A stretch of 64,000 bases of DNA, taken from NCBI RefSeq assembly GCF_001610875.1, contig NZ_CP011272.1, forward strand, positions 5,809,988 through 5,873,987. The letters run 5' to 3'. Position numbers and translations under genes: made by a program. The notes under the pieces are model-generated. The model saw only the letters and a list, made by a program, of their open reading frames with translations, did no database searches and was not told the origin of the DNA. Of this stretch, positions 1-8,776 are shown piece after piece; the first letter of the stretch is position 1, and every line of letters begins with the position of its first letter. Source of the DNA: Pirellula sp. SH-Sr6A. GTDB lineage: Bacteria > Planctomycetota > Planctomycetia > Pirellulales > Pirellulaceae.

Positions 1-367
1 AATCACTTTCCAACTTCATCAGCCACTCTCCCGGGCAGGGAGAGTCCGATAATTCGGAACCTTTTCCCGCGTCGGCCGCACCCACCAGCAGTTTTTTTCG
101 CCTGCCGTTGGATCGGTGATGATTGATGACTTTTCGCAAGGCAATGCGATAGAGCCAAGGTGCAATCTTTGCGGGATCCTCAGGTCGGCTGCGTTGTGTG
201 ATGGCCGCAAGTGCGACTTCCTGCAAAACGTCTTCTGCCGCCTGGTGGTCCGCTAACCGGGAATGGATGACGGTGGACAACCAGCGACGATGTCTATCGA
301 TCGCATTGCCCCAATCGATCTGCTCCGATTTTTCTTCCATGGGTAATCTCATTGCCAGCGCGCTCAT
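1..367 (-). CDS. ECF-type RNA polymerase sigma factor (3' end cut by window edge)
   Basis: The reading frame runs off the left edge without a stop, so only the N-terminal part is present. The visible protein has a sigma-70 region 2 signature: an acidic core with AAEDVLQEV followed by PWLYRIALRKVINHHR, the usual ECF layout of region 2.2-2.4. Region 4 lies outside the window. Three in-frame ATGs (ending at 367, 352 and 340) are possible starts; none has a clear ribosome site, and the one at 340 (MEEKSEQ) would give the most typical ECF N-terminus. It lies 81 nt downstream of thiL on the same strand. Its regulator and targets cannot be inferred because the downstream gene is not in view. The sigma family call is firm from the motif. 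Confidence 0.8.
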   Translation of the reverse strand, partial: MSALAMRLPMEEKSEQIDWGNAIDRHRRWLSTVIHSRLADHQAAEDVLQEVALAAITQRSRPEDPAKIAPWLYRIALRKVINHHRSNGRRKKLLVGAADAGKGSELSDSPCPGEWLMKLESD

Positions 368-448
368 GATGCGAAAAGAGTCGCTAGCAAGCCGTCTTTC
401 CCCTGACGGAATGGGGGAATTAGGGGTGATTTTTGAAGATTTTGTGGG

Positions 449-1354
449 TCATCCGTGGACATAGCCGCGCGGAGGAAGCTGTTTGACTCCACCTTTCTCT
501 TTCGACCACAGTCCGGTCCTGCCCACAATTTCCCCGATGCGTGTGAGAGGCACTCCGCCGATTACGGCCGGCAACCGATCGACTTTTTCCTTGGGAATCG
601 CGAGCAAGAGCTCGAAATCTTCCCCGTCCCCTAACGCGTGGTCGAGGGGGGAGCGACCCGTGGATTCTGCCAATCGCCGCGCCGCATCGCTGATCGGGAT
701 CCTGCTTAAGTCCACTTCGGCACCGCATCGGCTCGCCACGGTCATATTGAGAAGGTCGATCCCCAAGCCATCGCTGATATCGGTCGCAGCCGAAACAATA
801 TCGAGTTGTGCCAGTTGGTTCGCCAAGCGGAGGCGGGGTTCAAAATCGAGGTGTTTCCCGAGAATGCTTCCTCCGAGCGTGCCGGTGACGACAATGGCAT
901 CGCCTGTCTTCGCCCCTGAACGCTTCCATGCCCGATCGGGCGCGACGCTTCCAATGGCAGTCAAGTGGAGAGCCAAGGGCCCGTCCCAGACGTTGGTATC
1001 CCCGCCCGCAATGGCGACGGCGTATTCTCTGGCCATTTCGAGAACCCCTTCGAAAACTTCGGCGGCGATATCTCCAGCAGAAGCCCGCGGTAAGCAAAGG
1101 GACAAAAATGCGGCCACTGGGGTGGCCCCCATACTGGCAAGGTCGCTCAGACTAACCCCGAGGAGCTTGCGTCCAGCCCTTCGACCGCCGCACTCCGATA
1201 GGATAAAATGCGTACCGTCGCAAAGCGAGTCCGTGGTGACGACGCAATCGTCGGCTGAACCGGCCAGAAGCGCGCAGTCATCGCCAATCCCCAGTTTGAC
1301 CTGCGGGAGCTTCGACGAACGTTGTTTTGCCCAGGCGATAAAGCTATGTTCCAT
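449..1354 (-). CDS. thiL: Thiamine-monophosphate kinase
   Basis: ThiL phosphorylates thiamine monophosphate to thiamine diphosphate with ATP, the last step of thiamine cofactor synthesis in the cytoplasm. The protein is about 301 aa, a normal ThiL length. Visible motifs of the PurM-like ATP-binding fold are GIGDDCALL near residues 22-30, TTDSLCDGTHF, SDLASMGATP, AGGDTN and DISDGLGIDL, which carry the metal-binding aspartates. The frame stays open a further 21 codons upstream, but the ATG ending at 1354 (MEHSFIAW) puts the kinase domain at the usual distance. It is divergent from the PDZ gene and 81 nt upstream of the ECF sigma gene on the same strand. No thiamine riboswitch was recognised upstream. 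The identification is confident. Confidence 0.93.
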   Translation of the reverse strand: MEHSFIAWAKQRSSKLPQVKLGIGDDCALLAGSADDCVVTTDSLCDGTHFILSECGGRRAGRKLLGVSLSDLASMGATPVAAFLSLCLPRASAGDIAAEVFEGVLEMAREYAVAIAGGDTNVWDGPLALHLTAIGSVAPDRAWKRSGAKTGDAIVVTGTLGGSILGKHLDFEPRLRLANQLAQLDIVSAATDISDGLGIDLLNMTVASRCGAEVDLSRIPISDAARRLAESTGRSPLDHALGDGEDFELLLAIPKEKVDRLPAVIGGVPLTRIGEIVGRTGLWSKEKGGVKQLPPRGYVHG

Positions 1355-1430
1355 GGTTGAACCGTCAGGATGTTGCGATCGATCGAAACAGCGGGACATG
1401 CGCCCGCCCATTGCCAAAGCCTATCGACCT

Positions 1431-2741
1431 ATGAACCGAAGCACTAGACGTTTTCGTACCTGCCTGACTGCAGCTTTTTGTTCGGACGGTGGGAGGCACC
1501 GACTCTTGCAATGGGGGGTGTTCCACCTCGCGGCAGGTTGCTTTCTGACCGCACCGGTTTCCTGCTGGGCGCAATCCCCGTCTGATCCACCTGCATCGGT
1601 TTCGGCTATTGAGGGGGAATCGTCCGAGGGGCCCTCTGAAACGGAGATCTTGGGTTGGATCGAGAATTTGAGCGACAAAAGTTACGGCAAGAGAGAATGG
1701 GCCAGCGACCAACTTTATCGGCACGCGGATGCCGCGTTCCCCATGATCGAGAAATCGCTCAAAAAAGCAGACGGAGAGGCTTTTACTCGGATGCTGGAGA
1801 TCGTCTGCGATTTGATTCGTTCCAGCCACCCCCCACGTAAATCGCAAGCTACCGCGCTGATCAAACGTCTTGCAAACGAAACGACGGGGAGCCGAGGGTT
1901 GCAGGCAGCTCGAGTGCATGAAGCGGTTCGCTTGCAGGTGGGACAAAGCGCGTGGGCGCGCGTTCAGAGATTGTCTCCCGAGATGCGGTTGAGCTTTCCC
2001 AGCCGATCCCAATTGCTTCAAGTCAACGATCCGCTCGATATCAATGAAAGTTTCCAGGGAACCGCGGAGGATCTCCAAGACTTGGACCATGTCGACTGGA
2101 TTCGATTCGCGAGGCTGGAGGGCTCCAAGATTACGCCGGAAATCCTCAAGGCGGTGTTGAGGCTACCTAATTTGAACCATCTTCAAATTGTCGACGCAAA
2201 GTTGACTGCGGAGGATTTACTCGCCATTAAGGATGGGCCCGAGCTCAACATTCTGGAGCTTTCTTACGTGCCAGTTGGCGACGAATTGATCCCGCATCTG
2301 CGCGAGTTTCCTGTAACGCAAACGCTGTGGATCTTCGGAACGAATATGTCCCTCGATGGGGGCCGTCAAGCGTTGGATCAGCTCAGTGATATCGAATTGT
2401 TCGTCTCGCGCGGGGCCTACTTGGGGGTCCTGAGCCAGGCGAATTCGCTCGTTATCGATCGAGTCATTGAAAATTCAGCGGCGGCCCGCGCAGGCCTTCG
2501 ATATCGCGATCAGATCATGAAGGTCAACGACGTGGAGCTCAAGAGCTTTGACGATCTCAGGCGGGAGCTGCGCAAATTCGCACCGGGAGAGTCAGCTGAG
2601 ATCGAGTTCAAGCGGCTCGTGCCTTCGGAGCCCAGGCTTCGAGATCCGCTCGACCCTGGCCCCTTTCGCTTGCCTACCGATCTGGACTACAAGCCCGAGA
2701 TCATGAAGGCTACCGTGACGTTTGGGAAGCAATCGATTTAG
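1431..2741 (+). CDS. Secreted protein with LRR-like and PDZ domains
   Basis: The protein is about 436 aa with a hydrophobic stretch ending in CWAQ near residue 47, which looks like a long signal peptide. Residues roughly 200-330 hold short leucine-spaced repeats (for example LPNLNHLQIVDAKL and ELNILELSYVPV) resembling irregular leucine-rich repeats. A PDZ domain follows at roughly 335-400 (NSAAARAGLRYRDQIMKVND, then FDDLRRELRKFAPGE). Such PDZ/LRR proteins are frequent in planctomycetes and are thought to bind peptides outside the cytoplasm; the substrate is unknown. The frame is open far upstream, antisense to thiL, so the start was placed at 1431, with 1398 as an alternative. The 3' end overlaps the convergent DUF1501 gene by 4 nt. 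Confidence 0.75.
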   Translation: MNRSTRRFRTCLTAAFCSDGGRHRLLQWGVFHLAAGCFLTAPVSCWAQSPSDPPASVSAIEGESSEGPSETEILGWIENLSDKSYGKREWASDQLYRHADAAFPMIEKSLKKADGEAFTRMLEIVCDLIRSSHPPRKSQATALIKRLANETTGSRGLQAARVHEAVRLQVGQSAWARVQRLSPEMRLSFPSRSQLLQVNDPLDINESFQGTAEDLQDLDHVDWIRFARLEGSKITPEILKAVLRLPNLNHLQIVDAKLTAEDLLAIKDGPELNILELSYVPVGDELIPHLREFPVTQTLWIFGTNMSLDGGRQALDQLSDIELFVSRGAYLGVLSQANSLVIDRVIENSAAARAGLRYRDQIMKVNDVELKSFDDLRRELRKFAPGESAEIEFKRLVPSEPRLRDPLDPGPFRLPTDLDYKPEIMKATVTFGKQSI

Positions 2742-4195
2742 GTTGTAGCCAGTATTTTCTTCATGACCGTCGCACCTTCGACACCCGTTAGTTTGGCATC
2801 GAGTCCTTGGAACTTGACCGAAAAAGAAGAGTGCTCAATTCCCATGAGGTAGAGCATCGTAGCGTGCAGATCGTGAACATTGGCAATATCCTCGACAGCG
2901 GCGTACCCAAGTTCGTCCGTTGCCCCATGCACGATGCCGCCTCGGACGCCCGCTCCAGCGAGCCAAACCGACATGGCCTTGTTGTGATGATCTCGTCCAT
3001 TTCCTCCTTGTGACATAGGAGTCCGCCCAAATTCCCCGGCCCAAACGATCAAGGTGTCCTCGAACATACCTCGTTGCTTGAGATCCGTGATAAGGGCCAT
3101 GCAGGCTCGATCGATTTCCTTTGCCTTGAACTCGATTCCCTCTTTGACCCCGCCGTGGTGATCCCAGTCCTTGTGATAGAGCTGGATAAACCGAACGCCC
3201 CTTTCTGCCAAGCGACGAGCGAGCAAGCAATTGGATGCGAAAGAGCCATCTCCCGGTTGGCACCCGTAGAGTTCAAGAGTGGCCGCAGACTCGCGATCGG
3301 TCTGCATCAACTCGGGAATACTCGTTTGCATCTTGAAAGCCATCTCGTATTGGGCGATGCGCGTCGCAATTTCCGGATCATCAACCGTCAGGGCATATTG
3401 TTTGTTCAATTGATTGATGGACTCGATATCGCGTGCTTGGTCCTCCAACCGCATGCCGTGTGGGCTATTGAGGTATAGCACCGCATCCCCTTGGGAACGC
3501 AACTGCACCCCTTGAAACTTGGTTGGCAAAAAGCCGCTGCTCCATTGGCGGGCGGCGATGGGTTGGTTTTGGCCCCCTTTTCCAAGAGATGTCAACACGA
3601 CGAACCCAGGCAAGTTTTCCGATTCGCACCCCAATCCGTACGTGACCCATGCCCCCATGCTCGGCCGTCCCGCGATTTGGGAACCGGTATTCATAAACAT
3701 GTGCGCGGGGTCATGGTTGATCGCTTCTGTTGTCATCGAGCGGATCAAGCAGATGTCATCGAGAACCGAACCGATATGCGGGAAGAGCGAGCAGATTTCA
3801 GTTCCATTCGATCCGAATGTGCTGAAAGGGTGCTGAGGAGCGAAACACTTCAGCGGTTGACCTTGAAGCTGAGCAAGCTGCTGCCCTTTGGTCATCGATT
3901 CCGGCATGGGTTTCCCATCCATCTCCCCCAACTTGGGTTTGGGATCGAATGTCTCCAATTGAGAGGGGCCACCGGCCATAGTGAGCCAAATAACTCGCTT
4001 CGCTTTTTGGGGATAGGCGAGCTTGGGAATCACCCCTTTCGACTCGGTATAGGAGCCGGTCCCTTCGGCAAAAAGATCTGGGGACAAACAAGTCGCCAGC
4101 GCGAGTCCCCCTAAACCCTGCGAGGTGCGGCCGAGGAAAAGCCGCCGTCGCATTTCTGTATTTTCCAAGTGCATTGTCAAATCTCGTTCCGACAT
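2738..4195 (-). CDS. DUF1501 domain protein (sulfatase-like fold, Tat-type leader)
   Basis: A 485-aa protein of the DUF1501 family, which is very abundant in planctomycetes and shares the alkaline-phosphatase/sulfatase fold. The N-terminus has an RRRLFLG twin-arginine-like motif at residues 16-22 followed by a hydrophobic stretch, suggesting Tat export. Family motifs seen are AGGPSQLETFDPKP, MPESMTKGQ, WAGEFGRTP and DHHNKAMSVWLAGAG. The substrate is unknown; these proteins are almost always encoded beside a DUF1549/DUF1553 cytochrome-domain protein, as here, where the partner ends 25 nt upstream on the same strand. The two presumably work together outside the cytoplasm. The stop overlaps the convergent PDZ gene by 4 nt. 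Confidence 0.9.
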   Translation of the reverse strand: MSERDLTMHLENTEMRRRLFLGRTSQGLGGLALATCLSPDLFAEGTGSYTESKGVIPKLAYPQKAKRVIWLTMAGGPSQLETFDPKPKLGEMDGKPMPESMTKGQQLAQLQGQPLKCFAPQHPFSTFGSNGTEICSLFPHIGSVLDDICLIRSMTTEAINHDPAHMFMNTGSQIAGRPSMGAWVTYGLGCESENLPGFVVLTSLGKGGQNQPIAARQWSSGFLPTKFQGVQLRSQGDAVLYLNSPHGMRLEDQARDIESINQLNKQYALTVDDPEIATRIAQYEMAFKMQTSIPELMQTDRESAATLELYGCQPGDGSFASNCLLARRLAERGVRFIQLYHKDWDHHGGVKEGIEFKAKEIDRACMALITDLKQRGMFEDTLIVWAGEFGRTPMSQGGNGRDHHNKAMSVWLAGAGVRGGIVHGATDELGYAAVEDIANVHDLHATMLYLMGIEHSSFSVKFQGLDAKLTGVEGATVMKKILATT

Positions 4196-4220
4196 GATCT
4201 GAGGTTCGTGCGGGAGGCCA

Positions 4221-7200
4221 TTAAGGACGAGTGATTGTCTCGTGCAAATTCAAAAGTATGCGACACACGTGTGTCCAAGCCGCCAATTGAATTCGATCGA
4301 GATCTTCTGGAACATCGCGATGCCCCGAAGTTATGAGCGTCTTGGCATCGTTGTCGCGTTCGGAGTACGACTTCACCCGATCGTTAATAACCGCTCGGAG
4401 AGCATCGTACTCAGAGTGAGTGGGGTCGCGTTGAAGGGTCAGTTGCCAAGCTAGGCGGATACGATCCTCCAATCCTGAAGAATCCGCTCGCAGGATCTTT
4501 TCCGCAAACGCGCATGCAGCTTCGACGTAGCTCGGGTCGTTGAGGAGCACTAATGCCTGCTGCGGTATATTCGAGCGGTTCCGATCGGCCGCGCATTCCT
4601 CTCGGGTCGGGGCGTCGAACGCGAGCATACTCGGATGGACGAAACTGCGTTGCCACCACGTGTAGAGCCCCCGGCGATATTGATTGTTCCCTGAGTCCGG
4701 TTGGTATTTACGGACCGGGAAATTGAGGTTCTCCCAATATCCTTCAGGTTGATAAGGTTTTACGCTGGGCCCCCCCACCTTTTGTACGAGCAGACCGGAT
4801 ATCCGAAGGGCCGTATCGCGGACCAATTCGGCATCGATTCGAAACGGTGTCTGCCTTCCCCAAAAGCGATTGTCAGGGTCCCTTTCGAGTTGGACTGGAG
4901 TGGCATTGGACGATCGTCGGTAGGTTTCGCTGGTGACGATGAATCGCACCATATGTTTCATATCCCAGCCGCGTTCCACGAATTCGCAAGCCAGCTGATC
5001 CAAGAGCGGAAGATTGGGAGGAGTTTCACCTTGGGCTCCCAAATCATCCAGAACCTTGCTGAGACCTGCTCCGAAAAGCTGTTTCCAAAGCCGGTTCATA
5101 ACCGTCCTAGCCGTCAGTGGGTTCTCCGAGCTCACCAACCACTTTGCTAAATCCAATCGGTTGTACCCACCCTCAACCGCTGGAGGTTGAGGCAAGTATG
5201 CTGGGAATGCAGGCTGAACCACTTCCCCTGACTCGTCCATCCAATTCCCGCGAGGAAGGATTCGAACGGTCCGTTTAGAGGGTGAACTAATCGAAACAAG
5301 GCATTTGGGGAACGTGTTCTCGAGATCCGATTTTCTCTTTTTCGCTTCCGACAGTTTCGTCCGGAGTTCTCGAAGCGATTCAGTCGACTCTTTGAACCCT
5401 TGCACCAGCTCTTTCTTCTGTCCCTCTGTGCGATCTGCTGCCGGTGTTAGCAGAATCTTGGCCAAGGCCGGAGAGACAGACGAGGAGTTTGGGCTTTCGA
5501 TCGGTGGAGGTTGGGAAGTCGATTGGATTCTCAGTTTTGCGATCGCGTGCTCCCCACCCCAACCAAAAACGAGCTTGATCGTCCAATTTCCTGTCTTCGC
5601 GACCTGCGGCGACTTCCATTGGAGATAGAGCGATTGCACTGCTTTTTCGCCACCGAGAACCGCCCAACCATTGTCGCGTCGATCGGAGATCCCATCGACT
5701 GCGTGGGCTGCTGGGAAGTTGGGTTGTTCGTATGTGGCAGTCGCCTTCTCGATGTCCAGAGACTTTCCATCGACCTCTGCTGTGATTTCGCTCAGAACAA
5801 AGTTTCCGTTGGGGGCAAGGCCGATTCCTTTGGGACCCTCTGGGATCACATCGAGCCTAAGTCCAGTCGTCGGTTCGCTCGAGCCAGGAAGTTCAAGGAT
5901 ATAAGTATCGGTCCCGTCGCTCTGCGAACGGGTCACTCTTTTTTCGTCTACTTTCGCAAGAACGTTACCATCCTTATCCAACCGAAGGTTTATGTTCTTT
6001 TTGACCGACTGAACTTTTGTCGGGCGAACGGTCGACCACGTCTCGTCTCGCTGGAGACGCGCCACTTGATCGCCTTCCCAGCGGTGCATCTCGGCATCCA
6101 GTTCGGGGTGGGGGGCGTCGAGCTCACGTTGGAGGCGATCGAGTTCTCGTTGGGCTTCCTCCCACTGACGACTTTGTTCGTCCGTCATGACCATCATCCC
6201 TGGTTCTCTCGCCCCGATGATAGGCTCTTGGATGTCGGCGAAGAACGCACCGAGCGAATAGAAATCTCGCATGGTGATCGGATCGAATTTGTGGTCGTGG
6301 CATTGAGCGCATCCCGTTGTTTGTCCTAGCCATACCGCCCCGATAGCGCGGACGCGGTCCGTCAGCATGCGTTGTTCGTAGTCTTTGGGTTGCGAGCCCC
6401 CTTCTTCGGTCGAAAGGAGGAGACGGTTGAATGCCGAAGCAACCTTGGTCTCCTGGTTTGCATCAGGAAGGAGATCCCCTGCAATCTGTTCGATCGTGAA
6501 TCGATCAAAGGGCTTGTTGGAATTGAAGCTCTGGATCACGTAATCACGGTAGGGCCAGATGTTGCGGGGATTGTCGCTGTGGTATCCGATTGTATCGGCG
6601 AAACGGACGACATCGAGCCAACCGATCGCCATGCGCTCGCCATAGTGAGGACTGTTGAGGATCGAGTCGACAAGTTGTTCGTAGGCATTCGGTGCTTCGG
6701 CTTCCACGAACGCCTTGACTTGCTCGGGCGAAGGGGGATATCCGAGCAAATCAAAGTAAAGGCGCCGAATCAGAATCCTGCGATCCGCGGCCTTCGTCGG
6801 TGCAATGTCTTGTTCGGTAAGTTTTAGGTTCACCAAGTGATCGATCGGATGGACACCGGGCGGAATTGCCGATTTTTTCGGGGGCTCGTAGGCCCAGTGC
6901 TTTTGATAGACGGCTCCTTGTTCGACCCATCGCTTGAGCAAATCTTTTTGCGCCTCGGTAAGCGTCTTGTGGGACTCGGGCGGAGGCATTTTCTCGTCTG
7001 CGTCCTCGCTGAAGATCCGCGAAACCAGTTCACTTGCTTTTGCGTCACCCGGAACGATGGAACTGAGGTAAGCGTCTTCGGCCCGATCCAACCGAAGGTC
7101 CGCTTCTCGCCGATTCGCATCGGGACCATGGCAAAAGAAGCAGTTGTCCGAAAGGATGGGGCGAATATCTCGATTGAATTCCACCGTCTGCAGTTGGGCA

Positions 7201-7388
7201 GGCTGCAGTTGGGCAGGCTGCTGCGGGCCTGACTGCTGTTGGCCTGACTGCTGTTGGGCTGACTGCTGCTGAGCCTGTGCGGATGGAATCCAGGACACGA
7301 TGAGCCCTGCAACGAAGCACACGAGCGTTCGGTGTTCGATCGCGATACGAAACAATTCAAGACTCCCGGGGGATCGCGTGGATGGCAT
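4221..7388 (-). CDS. DUF1549/DUF1553 protein with planctomycete cytochrome c domain (PSC1 type)
   Basis: A protein of about 1055 aa from the ATG ending at 7388. A signal peptide (roughly 1-40, ending SAQAQ) leads into a glutamine-rich repeat tract (about 40-67), then a cytochrome-like domain with heme-binding CFFCH near residues 83-87, then DUF1549 (NKPFDRFTIEQIAGDLLP, and a second CxxCH in TGCAQCHDHKFDP), a jelly-roll-like middle part, and C-terminal DUF1553 (LTARTVMNRLWKQLFG to TREECAADRNRSNIPQQAL). It lies directly upstream of its usual DUF1501 partner in a two-gene operon. The reaction of these proteins is not established; periplasmic oxidation of complex organic matter is the common suggestion. 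The frame extends 41 codons further upstream but that part lacks a leader. Confidence 0.9.
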   Translation of the reverse strand: MPSTRSPGSLELFRIAIEHRTLVCFVAGLIVSWIPSAQAQQQSAQQQSGQQQSGPQQPAQLQPAQLQTVEFNRDIRPILSDNCFFCHGPDANRREADLRLDRAEDAYLSSIVPGDAKASELVSRIFSEDADEKMPPPESHKTLTEAQKDLLKRWVEQGAVYQKHWAYEPPKKSAIPPGVHPIDHLVNLKLTEQDIAPTKAADRRILIRRLYFDLLGYPPSPEQVKAFVEAEAPNAYEQLVDSILNSPHYGERMAIGWLDVVRFADTIGYHSDNPRNIWPYRDYVIQSFNSNKPFDRFTIEQIAGDLLPDANQETKVASAFNRLLLSTEEGGSQPKDYEQRMLTDRVRAIGAVWLGQTTGCAQCHDHKFDPITMRDFYSLGAFFADIQEPIIGAREPGMMVMTDEQSRQWEEAQRELDRLQRELDAPHPELDAEMHRWEGDQVARLQRDETWSTVRPTKVQSVKKNINLRLDKDGNVLAKVDEKRVTRSQSDGTDTYILELPGSSEPTTGLRLDVIPEGPKGIGLAPNGNFVLSEITAEVDGKSLDIEKATATYEQPNFPAAHAVDGISDRRDNGWAVLGGEKAVQSLYLQWKSPQVAKTGNWTIKLVFGWGGEHAIAKLRIQSTSQPPPIESPNSSSVSPALAKILLTPAADRTEGQKKELVQGFKESTESLRELRTKLSEAKKRKSDLENTFPKCLVSISSPSKRTVRILPRGNWMDESGEVVQPAFPAYLPQPPAVEGGYNRLDLAKWLVSSENPLTARTVMNRLWKQLFGAGLSKVLDDLGAQGETPPNLPLLDQLACEFVERGWDMKHMVRFIVTSETYRRSSNATPVQLERDPDNRFWGRQTPFRIDAELVRDTALRISGLLVQKVGGPSVKPYQPEGYWENLNFPVRKYQPDSGNNQYRRGLYTWWQRSFVHPSMLAFDAPTREECAADRNRSNIPQQALVLLNDPSYVEAACAFAEKILRADSSGLEDRIRLAWQLTLQRDPTHSEYDALRAVINDRVKSYSERDNDAKTLITSGHRDVPEDLDRIQLAAWTHVCRILLNLHETITRP
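7189..7272. repeat. Pentapeptide-coding 15-nt repeats (QQQSG / PAQLQ)
   Basis: Inside the N-terminus of the DUF1553-type gene, 15-nt units repeat in frame: on the plus strand a GGCCTGACTGCTGTT-like unit occurs three times with small changes, followed by two GGCTGCAGTTGGGCA-like units. On the coding strand they encode QQQSG-like and PAQLQ repeats between the signal peptide and the heme-binding domain. The unit length is a multiple of three, so copy-number change by slippage would keep the frame. Confidence 0.8.
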
Positions 7389-7541
7389 ATGCGAAGGACG
7401 AAACGAACGGGATAGCTGGAAGGTAATCAGGCGGGTATCTCCGGCTGTGGTACAGCCCCGGAGAGCCTTCAGTCTATCACATACGCATCCGGAGGTGAAA
7501 ACGCCATTCACATTCCTCCGAGGGAGGGGGCGATGGTGCGC

Positions 7542-8546
7542 CTAACGTCCGTCGTCGAGAGGGTTGGGATTGCGAGTTTCTTTGGGTAACTCCAGACGCA
7601 TCAACGCGGTGCCTTGGTTGGGAGATCGCTCCAATTGAGCCGATTCGCCGCTAGGAAGCTCGTACCATTCCAAGGCGCGGAGAGTCGGCTCCCTGAGGAA
7701 GATGTGAGAATTTCCAATTCCGAGGGTGGTGAGCACATTCCCTTCGACGATCAGCGCCGTGCTTTCTTCGACCGCCAAGCCGACCATGGTCTGACCGGCA
7801 TTGGGGCGACCGGAAAGTCGATTCAGCCGCGCTGCGTCGCGCAGCAATCCGGTAAAGCGTTCGAGTCGTCCCCCGACGGTGTCGAAGTGTTGCTCGACGA
7901 TCGCGCCTCGCATCAATCCGAGCCCGTGCACGGCAACAGCGGAGGCAGGGCTACCGTCCTCGTGGTCCTCTTGCCAAAGCGTCATGATTTCTGGCAGCGC
8001 CGCCATCCCCGCGGATGTTCCTCCGACGACACCGCCCCGCTCGAGCAGCTCTGATAGGGCGAATTGAAATTTCGTTCGGGCTGGAAACTCGCCGACGTAA
8101 CGATAATTCAATCGGCCTTGCGCACCGCCTGAGAACCAGACGCCGGTGGCCTCTTGGAGAGGGCGGATAAAATCTTCCTCGTCCGCGTCATCCGGTTCGT
8201 CGGTGTACAGAAACCGAAAGCTTTCAATCTGCCCGGATGATTCAAGATGCGGCCAGGCGTTGAAGCGTTCGTGCAGGGTCTCTAGGAACTCTTCCTCGGA
8301 ATCGAACTCTACCTGCCTGTATCCCGCGTTGGGAACGAAAACGATCCGCGCGTTCTTACCGCCCGCGAGCTCGATAAATTTCTCGAACACATCGTCCGTG
8401 ATTTTCCCTCCTCCATGCAGTATCAGCTTGGGTGGGTTTGCCGCATCCTTTGCGTCGGGTAATAGCAATACGTTTTCTCCTCCGCGCGCTGTAAGAGCGG
8501 TGAGGAATGCAACGGTTAAAAGAGTTAGGCAGATAAGTCGGATCAT
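7542..8546 (-). CDS. Secreted cyanophycinase-like protein (peptidase S51 family)
   Basis: A protein of about 334 aa from the ATG ending at 8546, beginning with a signal peptide (IRLICLTLLTVAFLTALTA). The S51 family, related to class I glutamine amidotransferases, is recognised by WFSGGAQGRL near 137-145, the nucleophile elbow GTSAG at 176-180 (Ser178), and VEQHFDTVGGRLERF near 218-232. Cyanophycinases hydrolyse cyanophycin to Asp-Arg dipeptides; other S51 members are dipeptidases, so the substrate is open. Secretion suggests scavenging of external polymer rather than turnover of a storage granule. No cyanophycin synthetase is seen nearby. It is divergent from the gene at 8777. An in-frame extension to 8747 lacks leader features and was not chosen. 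Confidence 0.8.
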   Translation of the reverse strand: MIRLICLTLLTVAFLTALTARGGENVLLLPDAKDAANPPKLILHGGGKITDDVFEKFIELAGGKNARIVFVPNAGYRQVEFDSEEEFLETLHERFNAWPHLESSGQIESFRFLYTDEPDDADEEDFIRPLQEATGVWFSGGAQGRLNYRYVGEFPARTKFQFALSELLERGGVVGGTSAGMAALPEIMTLWQEDHEDGSPASAVAVHGLGLMRGAIVEQHFDTVGGRLERFTGLLRDAARLNRLSGRPNAGQTMVGLAVEESTALIVEGNVLTTLGIGNSHIFLREPTLRALEWYELPSGESAQLERSPNQGTALMRLELPKETRNPNPLDDGR

Positions 8547-8776
8547 GGCATTGCTAGCGAAAGGTAGCGTTCGTGGAGAGCTTAGCTTCCACTGCGGGAC
8601 AGGCCTCGGCATTCTGACGAGAAACCGAATTTGGGTACAGGATTTATAGGGAGCCCGAGAAAATGGTCTAGCCGACACGATACGAGAATTGCTATGACGC
8701 AGGTAAGCGTCGGTAGGATCGGTCCCACAAAGCTCCGGCGTTTCCACCGAGAACCTGACAAGATGAGGATGGAATC

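Noticed and set aside
483-1430. Open frame extending the PDZ protein upstream by more than 300 codons
   Set aside because: It runs antisense over thiL and shows no protein-like pattern; the leader-like segment begins after 1431.
5511-6329. 272-codon plus-strand frame
   Set aside because: Antisense over the DUF1549/DUF1553 gene; no motif.
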